Source: Tupaia tana (Eukaryota; Chordata; Mammalia; Scandentia; Tupaiidae). From it: a DNA stretch of 64,000 nt. The number at the start of each line of letters is the position of its first letter. Position 1 is the first letter of the stretch. Below the pieces are notes generated by a model. The model was given only the letters and a program-made list of their open reading frames with translations, ran no database searches and had not been told where the DNA came from. The position numbers were made by a program, and so were the translations under genes. Location of the stretch: the NCBI GenBank assembly GCA_026018925.1, contig JAKSZU010000005.1:88780886-88844885 (forward strand), read 5' to 3'. Below are positions 10,856 to 22,644 of this stretch, piece after piece.

Positions 10856-11728
10856 TATATTTGTAACACTTGTTCATAAAAATCTCAGCGTACAAACAGC
10901 ACATAGTCAAGATACATGTGTATTTCTATACTTAAATGCATAATATTAATCCACATAGATATGCAGTGGAAGATGGTTTAAATAGTAGTCATTCCAAGTA
11001 GTTATTTCACATTCGATATCCAGCACCACTCCACTTACTCTACTGCACTCTGCTTCCATGAGGCATTCACTATTGTGAACACTAAGCCCTTCATTCTTTC
11101 TTGGTCTTTCAACAATATTCTGCAACTACAAGAAAATTTTATTCTTAGCTATAATATTTTTACATAAAGTCCTTTACTCAAATCTATAATTGCTTAATGG
11201 TAGAGTTCACCTTCTTATTCTCAGGATGATTTTTTTTCCCCAGACATCTCCTCTTCTCACAATATACATATGTATACTTTACTTGAATGTCTCGAGAGCC
11301 ATGGTCACAGTTTCTAGCTGCTGTATTAAGTCCTCTGTAATAGTATTCACTGGTGATACATGACAGAAAGTCAATGCAAACTAGCTCAGATCCAAAATGA
11401 GACTTACTGGTCCCAAAACCCAGGAAAGGTGAGTGAAACTGAGGTTGAGTAGAAGCAGAAAATTGACAGTCTTCAGGATTACTTCTGTATCAGTCTTTTC
11501 CAATTTTCCTCCTGGTTAATTTAGATATATTCTAGTGAAGTCAAGCACTCTACACCAGGGACATGTTGCTGCTCTTCTTGTTTCACACTTACAATTTCAT
11601 GGCCTGTCAGGTAAATCTTCCCTACTTGCAGTTAATAAAATCTTGGAGAATTAATCAGATATTCTGATATGGGTCTTGTTTATCTGCTGACTTTGGGAAA
11701 AAAAATTAACTTCCAGAGAATGAATGCA
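10856..11728. other. Unassigned sequence, possibly an old transposon around 11260-11640
   Basis: No gene seen. The composition of 11260-11640 suggests an ancient interspersed repeat but I cannot name a family. Confidence 0.3.
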
Positions 11729-11729
11729 G

Positions 11730-11825
11730 TCACTGGAAAGAGAGAGAGAGAGCCCTTCTCTCTTCTCTTCCAGTATCATCTCAGGATTTTGGATACACAT
11801 TCACACATGCCCAGTGTGTTTTTCA
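11730..11825 (-). repeat. Fragment of old tRNA-derived SINE
   Basis: A GA-rich block, then TCTCAGGATTTTGGATACAC and CATGCCCAGTGTG, matches the middle of the antisense SINE. Both ends are missing. Confidence 0.5.
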
Positions 11826-11834
11826 TTTTCTTAT

Positions 11835-12185
11835 TTTTTTTTAATTTTAGATTTATTAAAGGCTTGTGATAAAATAAATATAATGTAATTTTATCATCTT
11901 AACCATTTTTAATTGTTCAATTTGGTAGTGCTCAGTATGGTCACATTATTGTGCAACCGATCTACATTTTTTATCTTTCAAAACAAATTTTATATTTAAC
12001 AAAACCTCTGTATTTCCCCTTTCATATAGCCTCTGACAATCAACATTCTATGAGCTTTACTATTTTGGATATCTCACATATATGAGATTATGCAATGTGT
12101 GTCCTTTTCTGACTGAATTAGTTCACGTATCATAATGTCTTCCAGGTTTGACTATCTTTTGACATATGGAAAATTTTCTTTTTCT
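11835..12185 (-). mobile_element. Ancient L1M-type LINE-1 3' region
   Basis: The antisense sequence resembles the mammal-wide old L1 end: TTGTGCAACCGATCTAC, then AGCCTCTGACAATCAACATTC, then TGACTGAATTAGTTCACGTA. It is much more diverged than the neighbouring L1s and is interrupted at about 12186 by the younger L1. Confidence 0.7.
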
Positions 12186-12189
12186 AAAT

Positions 12190-13015
12190 TTTTAAAATTT
12201 TGTTGTTATTATTTTATACACTCAATCACTGTATATCATTTAGCTTATATAGATAATTTACCCAAAGTGAAATACACCTCAAACCAGTCCAGGTGAGACT
12301 ACTATACACATCAACAGGTAATAAACCATTTCTGTGTCCCCAAAATGTCTTACTTCAATATGTTTCTCCCTAATTTCCTTCCCTACAGTCTTCCCCTTTC
12401 TCACCCTCCTTTCAGAGTGTCTCGGGTCCATAACTTTTTAAAATGCTTTTATGCCCTCCAATCTTTCAGTCTCTACTGGTATTTTATGGAGTATATGAGC
12501 CACACTTTTCAATCCATTAATCTGTCTGTGTACATTTGGGTAGGTTTCATGTCTTAGCAATACTGAATAATGGTTGCAATAAACATAGATGTGCAAGCAC
12601 TTTTTTGACTGAGCCTTCTCCTGCTCTTTGGCTATATGCCCTGGGGTTGAATTTCTGGATCATATGGAAGTTCTAGTTGTAGGTCTTTGAGCAACCTCCA
12701 TATTATTTTCCACAGTGGCTGGACCAATTTACATTCCCACCAACAGAGTAGAAGGGTTCTCCTTTCACTACAACCCCACCAACACTTATCACTTTTGTAT
12801 TTTATTTCTTCATCATTCTGACAGGGGTTATGTGGAATCTCATTGTGATTTTAATCTGCATCTCCCTTATGATAAGAGATGTCCAGCATTTTTTCATATG
12901 CTTTTTGACTGTTCATGTGTCTTCTTTAGAGAGTGTTTTTGTTCTTTTAATTTTTTTTTCAATAAGCCATTTGAGTTCCCTGTATATTCTCAATATCAGT
13001 CCTTTATCTGAAACA
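12190..13015 (-). mobile_element. LINE-1 3' part (3'UTR and ORF2 C terminus)
   Basis: Collinear with the L1 at 2384-3830: 3'UTR, then the antisense ORF2 C terminus (for example CACAGTGGCTGGACCAATTT near 12711). At about 13015 it jumps to a sequence that lies near 5335 in the other copy, so about 1.5 kb of ORF2 (most of the reverse transcriptase domain) is deleted. Confidence 0.85.
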
Positions 13016-13781
13016 TCTATATACATCAAGGATATTGGTCTGTAGTTTATTTTTTGTCATGTTTTTATCTTTTTTTGGGATAAAATAATGGAGGTTTCAT
13101 AAAATGAGTATGGGAGGGTACCATCTTTTTGGATCTTTAGAAATAGTTTGAGTAGAATGGGAGTTAACGCTTTAAAAGTTCTGAGAAATTCAAAAGCGAA
13201 GCCTTGAGCACCTGGGCTTTTCTTCGATGGGAGGTTATTTATTACTGATTCAATCTCATTGCTTGTTATGGATCTGGTCAGGTTCTCTACATCCTCCTGA
13301 TTCAATTTTGGTAGATTTTATGTATCCGAGAATTTTTCCATCTCCTCCATCTCTCTTGTTTGTTGGAATATAGTTGTTTATAGTATCCTGTAATGATGTT
13401 TTGTATTTCTATTGTGTTTGTTGTGATATTGCCTGTTTCATTGCAAATTTGATTAATCTTGTTCCTTTATCTTTTCTTAGTCAGTCAGCCAATGTTGTGT
13501 CAATCTTGTTAATCTTTTCAAAGAACCATCTTTTGCTTTCATTTTCTGCATAGTTCATGTCTTTTTGTTTCATTTATTTCTGCTCAAATCTTTATTTCTT
13601 TTTTCCTGGTATTTTGTTATTGTTGTTTTTACAATTTCCTGAGGCATGTTGTTAGGTTGTCTATTTGTCACCTTTTCATCCTTTTCTTATGCTCACTAAT
13701 TCTATGAACTTCCCTCTTATGACTGCTTTTGTAATGTCTCATAGGTTATGGAAGCTCATGTACTTATTATCATGTGTTTCT

Positions 13782-13783
<2 letters not shown>
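13016..13783 (-). mobile_element. LINE-1 ORF2 upstream part
   Basis: Minus-strand translation of 13057-13305 contains the ORF2p segment [18 protein letters not shown], collinear with 5418-5840 of the other L1. It continues to 13783 into the region between endonuclease and reverse transcriptase, with stops. Confidence 0.85.

Positions 13784-13817
<34 letters not shown>
13784..13817. repeat. Oligo-T tract (34 nt) inside LINE-1 sequence
   Basis: An uninterrupted T run separates ORF2 sequence on the left from ORF1/5'UTR sequence on the right. It could be the poly(A) tail of a minus-strand element at 13818-14935, or an expanded A-rich site. Confidence 0.9.
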
Positions 13818-13818
<1 letters not shown>

Positions 13819-14935
13819 GTTAGAGGCTTTGTTTTCTACGTATGAGATTCAGTCTTCTGCATGATCTAATCTGCTATTTGTACTTTCAAGGGAGGGTTTG
13901 ATTCCCTTTATTACATTTTCATCTCTAAAAATTCTGTTTGATTCTTTTTTATAATGTCTCTTACTTCTTTTAAATTCTGAAAGGACTTCCTCATTTCCTG
14001 GATTTCATTGTTTCTTTACTCTCATATCTTCTGGAGTTTAATGTCTCTTTTCTCTTGCATCTCATATAATTTTGTCACTATAAATATTCTGAATTGTTTA
14101 TCTGACATTTCCTCGAGTTCCATCCATGAGTAATGTATATGGATGATAAGGAATTGGTATTTTCCTTTGGGGGAGAGATATTTTCTTGACTTCTCATACT
14201 TCTTGTGCCTCTGTGATGATTTCCAGTCATTAGGTGAATTATATGTTTCCTCCTATATTCTTCAAGTTAATTCTGGGTGTTCAAACATGAGCAGGAGATG
14301 GTGATCAGTAATCTCTCAGCAGTTCTACCTCCCTGATGCTCATCCAGCAACTTGCACTGTTGTCCCTGGAATTCGATAATTCAGAGTCCTCCCAGTTTCA
14401 AGAAAACAGGTGCACCTTGGGCTGAACTATTGAACTTCAAATGAGGAAGAGGGAAGGGGGTTCCCTGTAGGCATTGCCCTCAGCATGCTTCAGGAAACAC
14501 TGAAGTCTGAGAATTCAGAGGTGTGTGTCCAGGGATGAGCCACAGTTTCTCTGCAGCTCAGTGTCCCTTCTACTCAGTGCAGCCAGGCTCACTGCTGGGC
14601 AGATGACTCAGTGGCACAAGGACCAAGACAATATGGGCTTTTCCAAGCCTTGATGAACACACCTGAGAGCTTCAGGTGTTTGGTGCAGGGGATGAGCCGT
14701 ACTCTGCAGCACGCCCTTCCTGCTTTACATGATTCAATGTGATGCAAGACTGTCTGGGCAGATATCCCGATGGTTGGGGTCCAAGGCAAGATGGACTTTT
14801 CCAAGTTCCAAAGAACACACCTGAGAATTCCAAGGCCCCAATATGTATTTCAAGCTGCCAGTTCTGGGACTTGAACCACATAATTGACCCAGTAGGGTCC
14901 AGTTGTCTTAATAATCATGACACTGGCTGGGCCTT
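13818..14935 (-). mobile_element. LINE-1 5'UTR and ORF1 N-terminal region
   Basis: Minus-strand reading of about 13820-14100 gives a Lys/Glu-rich coiled-coil-like stretch with KPSLE and MKNVIKGI-like motifs, typical of the L1 ORF1p N-terminal half. 14280-14935 (upstream on minus) is GC-richer and contains two diverged copies of a ~157-bp unit, as in a repeated 5'UTR promoter. The C-terminal two thirds of ORF1, the start of ORF2 and the endonuclease are absent. Confidence 0.65.
14598..14880 (-). repeat. Two diverged ~157-bp tandem units in the L1 5'UTR
   Basis: TGGGCAGAT at 14598 recurs at 14755. Shared words follow in the same order, such as TTTTCCAAG and GAACACACCTGAGA. The second unit is cut short. 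Confidence 0.65.
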
Positions 14936-14939
14936 TTTC

Positions 14940-16310
14940 TCTTTATTCTTTTAAAACAGAGTAAAAATATGGAGAAAATAAAAGAGAAACCACACAATGC
15001 ATATGTGTGGACATTAATGCATGTGAGAAATACCAATCTCTGGCTATATATTTTTAGAAGTCACCAGAGCATTTATAGAAGTTATATGTAATTACAGAAT
15101 GTGGACAACAATCGATTATTCAATTTTTTGTTTTAATTATATCATATTTAATAATATGAGAGTTTGCAAAGTAAAATTGTACTCCAAAGTTTATGAAAAA
15201 GAATGACAATTTTTACCTTTCTCTTTTGTTGACACAATAAGCTTTTTTTTTGTCTCTAAATACTAATATTTTAGTATTTTCTCTAAATAACAGGCTTGCA
15301 TTTCTATTATTTTTCTTCTTTTATTTTTTACATTAATTATCAGTTGTTACTTTGGAAGATAATAGCACTCTTTTCTTGTTATACTCTAGACAGTCAATTT
15401 CTCTATCTCTCTGTCCTGATATATGGTTAATATAATGAGATACATATTTTGTATTTGCTATAATAAAGAAAATGCTACAGATAAATAGTATGCCATATAC
15501 TGTACTTGGAGTTTCTATAGACATGTATCCCTTAGTAGCATTAAACATTAAGATTTCTGTCCTGATACAGTCTAAATAGCAGTCTTTTGCATGTATTTAT
15601 TACCAAGTTGTCACTGTGCACTATCCTTCCTTCATTATCCCAGCTGTCTGACACCGTCTCTCTTTCTCACTCTCACTCATTTCCATTTTTATTTATGTCT
15701 TTTCAGTTTCTCTTATGCCCTTCTTTTAGTCTTATTTCTGGTTTTAATCTTCATTTTAGTGATAATTTCTTCATAAACTATACATGATCAAGTTTTTAAA
15801 GATTTTATGTACAAAACACCTTTATTTGATCATAAAAGTCTATTAATAATTTGGTTCATAAAAGTATTCTAGGAGAGTTAGAGGAGGCTAAGCATTCCTA
15901 GTAAGTTCATATTGTTATAAAGCGATTTTACTTGTTTATGTGATCATAGGAAGTGTTATAGACCCTTGGACTGCCTCTTGATCTGCAGTTTTATAGTGCT
16001 TGGGAACGACTTCTGGAATCTTCTGGGTAAGCATTGAAGTTGAGCATAATTCAATTGTCATCTCAAAGTTCTAGTGATTCCTTAAAATTTTAAAATAGTA
16101 TTATTTACACAGTTGTGAAGATTACAAATAAGATGATATGTGGCAAGAATGTGGTACAGCTGAAGGATAGAGGGGATATGGCATGAGAACTTGGACTGTC
16201 TCATCAGAATTTCTGGATATGAATCACGAGTTTACCATTTGCTTAGTTGTATTAAGTTTGATAAGTAGTTTTATTTCTCTAAACTTCAAATATCTGCCTA
16301 TGAAATGAGA
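14940..16310. other. Unassigned AT-rich sequence
   Basis: No gene or repeat recognised; several weak low-complexity T-rich and CT-rich runs (for example 15655-15690). Confidence 0.4.
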
Positions 16311-16311
16311 T

Positions 16312-16562
16312 ATGGGTTGGCTCCATAGCCTAGTTGGTAAAATAGCCAGATCCCATATGGGCAACCACCATTCAACTACTGGCCCCAGCAGCTGAAAAAC
16401 ACACTAGGCATATGTTTGTGTGTGTGCGCCCTAAATCCTGTCAGAATGGAGAAATGGAAGCTAAGAGATCATGGTGTGATCAGTTCCCATTGGGGACTGC
16501 TTTCTCCCTTTCTATTTCATTGTCTCTCTCTCATGAGGGCACATGCCCTCCAGTAATTTTAA
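16312..16562 (+). repeat. tRNA-derived SINE, old long form
   Basis: Head GGGTTGGCTCCATAGCCTAGTTGG, then the middle block (GGCATATGTTTGTGTGTGTG), GGAGAAATGG, a CT-rich block and GCACATGCCCTCCAGTAA at the 3' end. Promoter boxes are degraded. Confidence 0.65.
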
Positions 16563-16564
16563 AA

Positions 16565-17546
16565 ACAACTGGGATAATAGCAATATCTTCTTCTTAGAAC
16601 TGTTGCAAGCTTTGCCTATGGAATAGAATTATGCAGGAAGTAGTTAACTTAGTTCTAGGTACAGAGCGAAAGTGCAGTAGGTATTCCTACTATCAATATC
16701 ATTTACAAAAACATTCTAGCCAGAGTTTGGTACTATAGTTCAAAAACATAAATTTCTTTTTTTTTTAAATTCCCATTATTCTATATGCCATTAATATAAC
16801 AGTCCATTTAGCTAGATAATATTTAAGTTTTTTTTTTTTTTTTGAAACTGGCAGACTTAATTGGAACACTATTATGAATATCCTTGTCAGTATTCACTGT
16901 GAAAAAAATTAAATAAACAGACCATTTAAAATGTTTAAACTAAACATGTACAACACAATGAAACCTACATTAGACATATATTTCAAGCAAACTGAGATTT
17001 CATGACTCGCATTACAGAAAAACTATGTAACTGGTTTTTAACTACCCATCATTATATAGTTCTTTCTCAAGGAAATTGAAGACTGACAACCTTGTTTCCA
17101 TCTGGAAACATCTAACATCTGTGGCTGTAAACATCAAAACACAGCTGCTGCAGTTCTGAGTAAGCACTCCAATTTATTTATTTTTGACTTAAAAAAAACC
17201 TTCAGTTTTCATCAAACATCACAGTTGTTAAGTCGTGTTCTTACAGCAGGAGGAAAAACAATTAAGAGAACTCTCTATATCAAACATTTAAGAACAATAC
17301 TCTTTCTCATATGTCATTTAGAGGAGATACAATCTCACTTCAATTAAAAAATGTGTTTTGTTGGTGTGCCATTTTTTTTAAGAAACCGCAAAACTTAAAA
17401 TTATAAGGAAATAATAGGACACATTTTATAGATAAACTATTATTAAAAAGATTGGAAAGGGAAAATTGAACTCCTCAAATTCACATAGGCAGATAGTGAT
17501 AATATAATGTATAAAAGAGCCTTATTACAGTGTTTTGGTATAGCCA
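16565..17546. other. Unassigned AT-rich sequence
   Basis: No gene, RNA or repeat family recognised. Confidence 0.4.
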
Positions 17547-17561
17547 TTTCACACTAATTTT

Positions 17562-17879
17562 TTTTTTTGAGAGTTTTGTTTTTTTTTTGTTTTTTTTTGT
17601 TTTTGTTTTGTTTTTTTGTTTTGTTTTTTTTTTTGCTATAGGGCGCGTGCGCTTGCCAGGCAGACATAGAGAGACATAGAGACAGAAAGCGAGAAATCAC
17701 CCCCCAGGGGAGGATGGTCATGCCGCAATCCCTTCTCCTCCATTCTCCTCTCGGGATCCTGGGCACGTACACACACACGCCCGGCATGAGTTTTAAGCCA
17801 CCAGGTCCAGGACACAAACCGCGGTCGACTACGTGGTAGTCTAGTGACATAGCCATTACGCTAACTGCTGGTTCCCCCG
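17562..17879 (-). repeat. tRNA-derived SINE, young long subfamily, with expanded T/GT tail
   Basis: TSD TTTCACACTAATTTT at 17547-17561 and 17880-17894. The tail is a long T-rich run with G interruptions (about 17562-17634). CpG-rich body with GCTATAGGGCGCGTGCGC and a head ending in GCTGGTTCCCCC. About 50 bp longer than its relatives because of the tail. Confidence 0.88.
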
Positions 17880-17894
17880 TTTCACACTAATTTT

Positions 17895-20808
17895 AATAAG
17901 AGAACTTTGCATCATGTTGTAATATTGAATTTTAATTATATGTGATTCTAAAAATTATTCTATGTAAAGAATAACATTAAAATTAATTTTATATATGACA
18001 TATGCAGGTAGCTCTGAAGTAATACTAAAGTTTTAATCATTTCCCATTTCTTTGTCATAACTCTAATTCAGTTTCAGCGAGATTAGCTTCTTTAGCTCTC
18101 CATCTGCAACCAGAAAGACCTGGAAAAATGTTCTGCATCTTTAGTCTCCCAAAAATGCTCACCAGGTTTATTGCCCACTTTCTTTTTAGTCTTGAAGGTG
18201 TGTGGTTACATTTTTTATTGCATTTTCATTTAAACCTAGGCCCTTCTGGCTGATGTATTGTTTGGTCTTTCTATCTGCTTTGTTTCATTTTAGTAGACAG
18301 AATCATTCATGTGCTCCTTGTCTCACTACATCCACAGTTCAGCCGAGGTCTTTGATTCTAGATGAGTTGTCTGGAAGGAGAGGATGGCTAGGTCTCCTTA
18401 ACCTGAAGAACTTGGGATCCTTTGGTTGTATCCATCTTTAGGGCAGTCTCGAAACAGTGATGCCAATCCAGTAAAACTAGGTTCTGATCACCAAATCAGT
18501 GATTCAAGATTACAAGTTTTTGGTAAATTTCACAAATTGTGGATTGAGAACCAGTAGTGCTGTAGAGAAGACCAACACCAAAATGAGAAAATTTTCTTCT
18601 ATGGTACAAGAGTGCCTCCAAGTGGAAGAAAATTAAGATGTGTTGGTTGGAAGTGAAAGCTAAACACTACACCAAGGTCACCCAAAGTGCTTACCAGAAC
18701 CTGGGTAGTAGTTATGCCTTCCACAACTAATATCAACAAAATTCACAGGTAACCTAATGAGAATTCTCCTCTAGATATGGTTAGTCTCAGAATTTTAATT
18801 CTAAACTTTCTTTAGAAAAGAAAAGTAGAATGATATGATTTATAGATCATTTCAATCCTTACTTGTAAGATTTAAACAATAGTGTCTCCTAACTCGCAAG
18901 ATTATTGTAAAACTTAAATGAATTAAACTTTCCAGCATATATACTATAGAGAAATTTAGAATATACAGCAACTATTGGTGTTGTAATAATGTATGTCATA
19001 TGTACAAAATACATATATGATATGTTGCATATATTTCATGTGTAGATACATAATATATGATACGTTGTATTCAATGTCAAATATATGGTATGAGATATTT
19101 GTAAAGAGAAATAAAATATTTAACACACAATTTATAATATTATTCACAAGGCTTCAGAAATGTACTATTTCTTCTAATAGATAATGCTGCAAAATGCTTT
19201 GACTTTTTCTGTGACAGAAGTACAAGAGAGCTCTGCATTAACAAGTATGGATTCAGTGATCCAATAAGTCATGGAATTTTGGGCCTTTGAATAAGAAAAT
19301 CGAGTAGAATTATTGCAACTTTTTAGTGTGACTAAAGGCCCCAAATGAAGCTCAATATTATAAAACGGTCAAAGGTCTTGAGCCCTTCCGGCTCATTGCC
19401 AACATTACACTAAACAGACTAAGAGGTTTAGAACCTTTTGGGAATGTGTATGCAGCCTCTCTTTTCCCATCTTCTATGGTCAGGGATAAACTAAAACATT
19501 TGTAGTAGTTGCCTTTATCTATTACCTAGTGGCAGCAATGGAGCAGAAGGTAGCTGAAATGAGCTGTTATGCCATCTGTTGACTCAAAGTTGGCACTAAC
19601 ACACAGATGCTGTTTGTAAATGTCTAACTTACTCTTCCAAGAGATGCACTAGTTTTTACCTTATACAGGATTTCAGTTCTCAGTCCAAGAACATTATTTT
19701 TGGCATAGTAAACTCACTATTCTGTGACCTATTAAAAATCATCTTTCTCTTTTGGTCTAAGACCATACTAGCTAGCCTAATGGGTCTCAGCTGAATTCAT
19801 CAGTTATTCCTTCTCTCTATACTCACCAGACCAACTCATTCTTGATGTAGTAAGTACTGATGATGGATACATTTGTGAATTTTGGGGGGATAAGAAGCAC
19901 ATCAGAGGGTACGAGTATCTAATTCTCTAAACTTTCTAAACCTCCTTAACATCCTAGAATTTAGCCTGACTAGAGACCGAATTTGGCTTTGTGTTTTAAA
20001 GCCCAGTGGATTCACATAATTGTACTTATATTTTTGAACACTGAGGTATTAAACTCTATTTGATTTGATTGTCCAGAATGGATAGTTTAATTTCAATATA
20101 TCACTCTGAAGCTAAAATGAAGACATACATTTTTGTCCTAAAGAACAATGAGAGATTACTGGAGTGAAATACTTACATGAAAGAATAATTAAAAAATGAA
20201 ATTTTAAACTATAGTTATTGCTTATCATGTATTTTACTTGAAAAATATTTTTGCTGTATTAAAAAATAAGTTACTTTCACTGTTTCAAATATTGAAAGTT
20301 TATTATTAGCCCATCTTTTACTAAATCTAAATTAATAAACTAAAAACGTTGAAAATAGAAGAGTAGGTTTCTCTTATCAAAAATCAGTCTGTTTTATAGA
20401 GAGTTCACTTTGCAATTCACTACACTAAAGGGTTTGGGCTTTAATTTAACCCTCCTTGTGGTAATTTAATAAATATGTACTATGATCTCCCATTTTATAC
20501 AACCAAATCAGTGATGTGTGAAATTAAAACAGATGTAGAATATTAAAGAACAATCCATGGTATAGTTTACAAAGACGAGAAGGAAATAATAGTTATTGAA
20601 TACTTACACAGTACATATAAATAGCAGTAGCATTAAAGCTTGCCACAGTCCTGCCTGGAAAGCAGATATCATGATCTCAAATTTTCAATGAAAGACACAA
20701 AACCCAGGGAATGTAGTTGATTAGTTAGACTAAGGTCACTAAGGAAATTTAACATGGATGTTGGATCCCATTCACCTGTCAGTTGTCAAAGTCTCTTCTG
20801 CTTCATAT
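17895..20808. other. Unassigned sequence, about 2.9 kb
   Basis: No gene recognised. 18956-19184 has tandem-like ATATGATATGTTG repeats on both strands. The region 19360-19990 has a mixed composition that could be an old LTR or transposon, but I see no diagnostic ends. Confidence 0.35.
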
Positions 20809-20809
20809 T

Positions 20810-21090
20810 TTTTTTTTTAAGAAATATTTTGTTTCTGTCCCCCCCCCCCCCCCCAGAGGCCACATGTGCTCACTGGAGAGAGAGAGAAAGAGAGAAGGAG
20901 AGAGAGAGAGAAAGTAAAAATGTACCCCCTACGAGGGATGGCCATGCTGCAATCCTTTTGCCTCCATTTCTCCCTCCTTATGGAAATTTGGGCATACACA
21001 TGCCTTCCTGGAGTGTTTCTCAAGACACCAGATAGATATTTAAACCACACAGTCATTGGGATCCAGTCACTGTATTCATTCATGCCCCAA
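20810..21090 (-). repeat. tRNA-derived SINE, old long form, with a C16 run
   Basis: T-rich start, C-run 20839-20854, GA-rich block, GGATGGCCATGCTGCAATCC at about 20936, the GGGCATACACATGCCTTCC middle, and a decayed head. Part of it (20935-20974) is duplicated exactly at 22495-22534. Confidence 0.7.
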
Positions 21091-21769
21091 ACTGGCCTGA
21101 AATATTCTTTCCCAAGAAAATTTTGAGGACTACATTAAGGACAGGGAGGCAAAGCATTAATGGCACAAAGAGGTGTGGTATTATCTATTGAAGATATTTC
21201 ATAGTTTTATCAACAATACTAGGGAGAAATGTTCACCTGTTGAAATATCCATTTCGTAAGACAAATAACAATGTGATTGAATGTATGGAAGAAAATGAAA
21301 TAAAAAAAAAGAAAAAAAAGTATGTTGACAGTTGAAACTCTTTTTTATTCTTCTTATTTATACATTCCATCACTATACATTATTTAGATTGTAAAGATAC
21401 TTTACCCAGCATGATATTCACCTCAGTCCAGCCAAGTTGAAAATACTATACACGTCATCAGCAGGTAATAAACTATATCTGTGTCCCACAAATGCCTTAT
21501 CTTTCTATTTTTCCCCCAAATTTCCTTTCATACACTCTTCCTCTCTCCAACTCTCCTTCCACTTTGTCCCTAGTGTTCATACCAATTTTCAATGCTTTTA
21601 TGTCCTCCAGTCTTTCAGTCTCTATCACAGAGTGCGGACAGTCAGTATATGATAAGGGGAGACATACAATATCTCTGTTTCATAGCCTGACTTCACTCAG
21701 CAGTAAACCTTCCATATTTGTCCACTTTCTATCAAATGCCAGGGACTTATTGGGTTTTTTTTGCTGTTG

Positions 21770-21807
<38 letters not shown>

Positions 21808-22136
21808 TTTTTTTTTTTTTTTAATGGCTGAATAGTATTCCATGGAGTATATGTCCCACACTTTTTCAATCCATTCATTTGTTTGTGGACATTTGGTTGG
21901 TTCCATGTCTTAGCAATCGTGAATAAGGCTGCAATAAATATAGATGTGCAAGTGTTTTACCTACTGAGCATTCTCCTATCCTTTGGGTCCAGTGGAATTG
22001 CTGGATCATATATAGTTCTAACTCGAAGTCTTTGAGGAACCTCCATATTGTTCTGCACAGTGGCTGGACCAATTTACATTCATACCAACAATGTAGGAGA
22101 ATTCCCCCTTCACCACATCCCCTCCAGCACTTACGT

Positions 22137-22139
<3 letters not shown>

Positions 22140-22180
<41 letters not shown>

Positions 22181-22227
22181 ATATATATATATATATAGTA
22201 TATATATAGTATATATATATATATATA

Positions 22228-22267
<40 letters not shown>

Positions 22268-22281
22268 TATATATATATATA
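22140..22281. repeat. (TG)n followed by a long (AT)n block
   Basis: About 38 bp of TG dinucleotides and about 100 bp of AT/TATAG repeats inside the L1. The AT part is self-complementary. Confidence 0.95.
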
Positions 22282-22494
22282 TAATTTTAATCTTTGCCTT
22301 TCTGACTGGGATTAGGTGATATCTCATTATAGTTTTGATCCATATCTACCTTACGATGAGGGATGTTGAGCATTTTTTCATACGTTTTTTGGCTGTTCGT
22401 GTGTCTTCTTTAGAGAGTTATTTAATCCGCTTATTTTCCCATCTTTGAATGGGGTTAATCATTTTCTTCCAGGTAAACTGCTTGAGTTCCCTGT

Positions 22495-22534
22495 GGGATG
22501 GCCATGCTGCAATCCTTTTGCCTCCATTTCTCCC
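22495..22534 (+). repeat. 40-bp exact copy of a SINE segment replacing L1 sequence
   Basis: Identical to 20935-20974, where the sequence fits a normal antisense SINE. At 22495 the flanks are L1 on both sides. The other L1 (about 3805-3845) has about 39 nt of different sequence here, so the patch replaces native sequence with almost no length change. Confidence 0.85.
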
Positions 22535-22644
22535 AAACATTTTCTCCCATTCCAAGGTTTGTTGTTTCACACTAATTACTGTGTCCTTTACTGTGCAGAA
22601 ATTTCTTAATCTGATGTAAAATTTTATATTGATCTTGGAATTCA

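Larger units (their letters stand above)
21340..22625 (-). mobile_element. 5'-truncated LINE-1 3' part
   Basis: Collinear with 2384-3920 of the first L1: 3'UTR at the left, then the antisense ORF2 C-terminal region (TGGCTGAATAGTATTCCATG near 21826; CACAGTGGCTGGACCAATTT near 22059). It holds (TG)n at 21769-21804, oligo-T at 21807-21822, and a (TG)n-(AT)n block at 22140-22281. A foreign 40-bp patch lies at 22495-22534. Confidence 0.85.
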
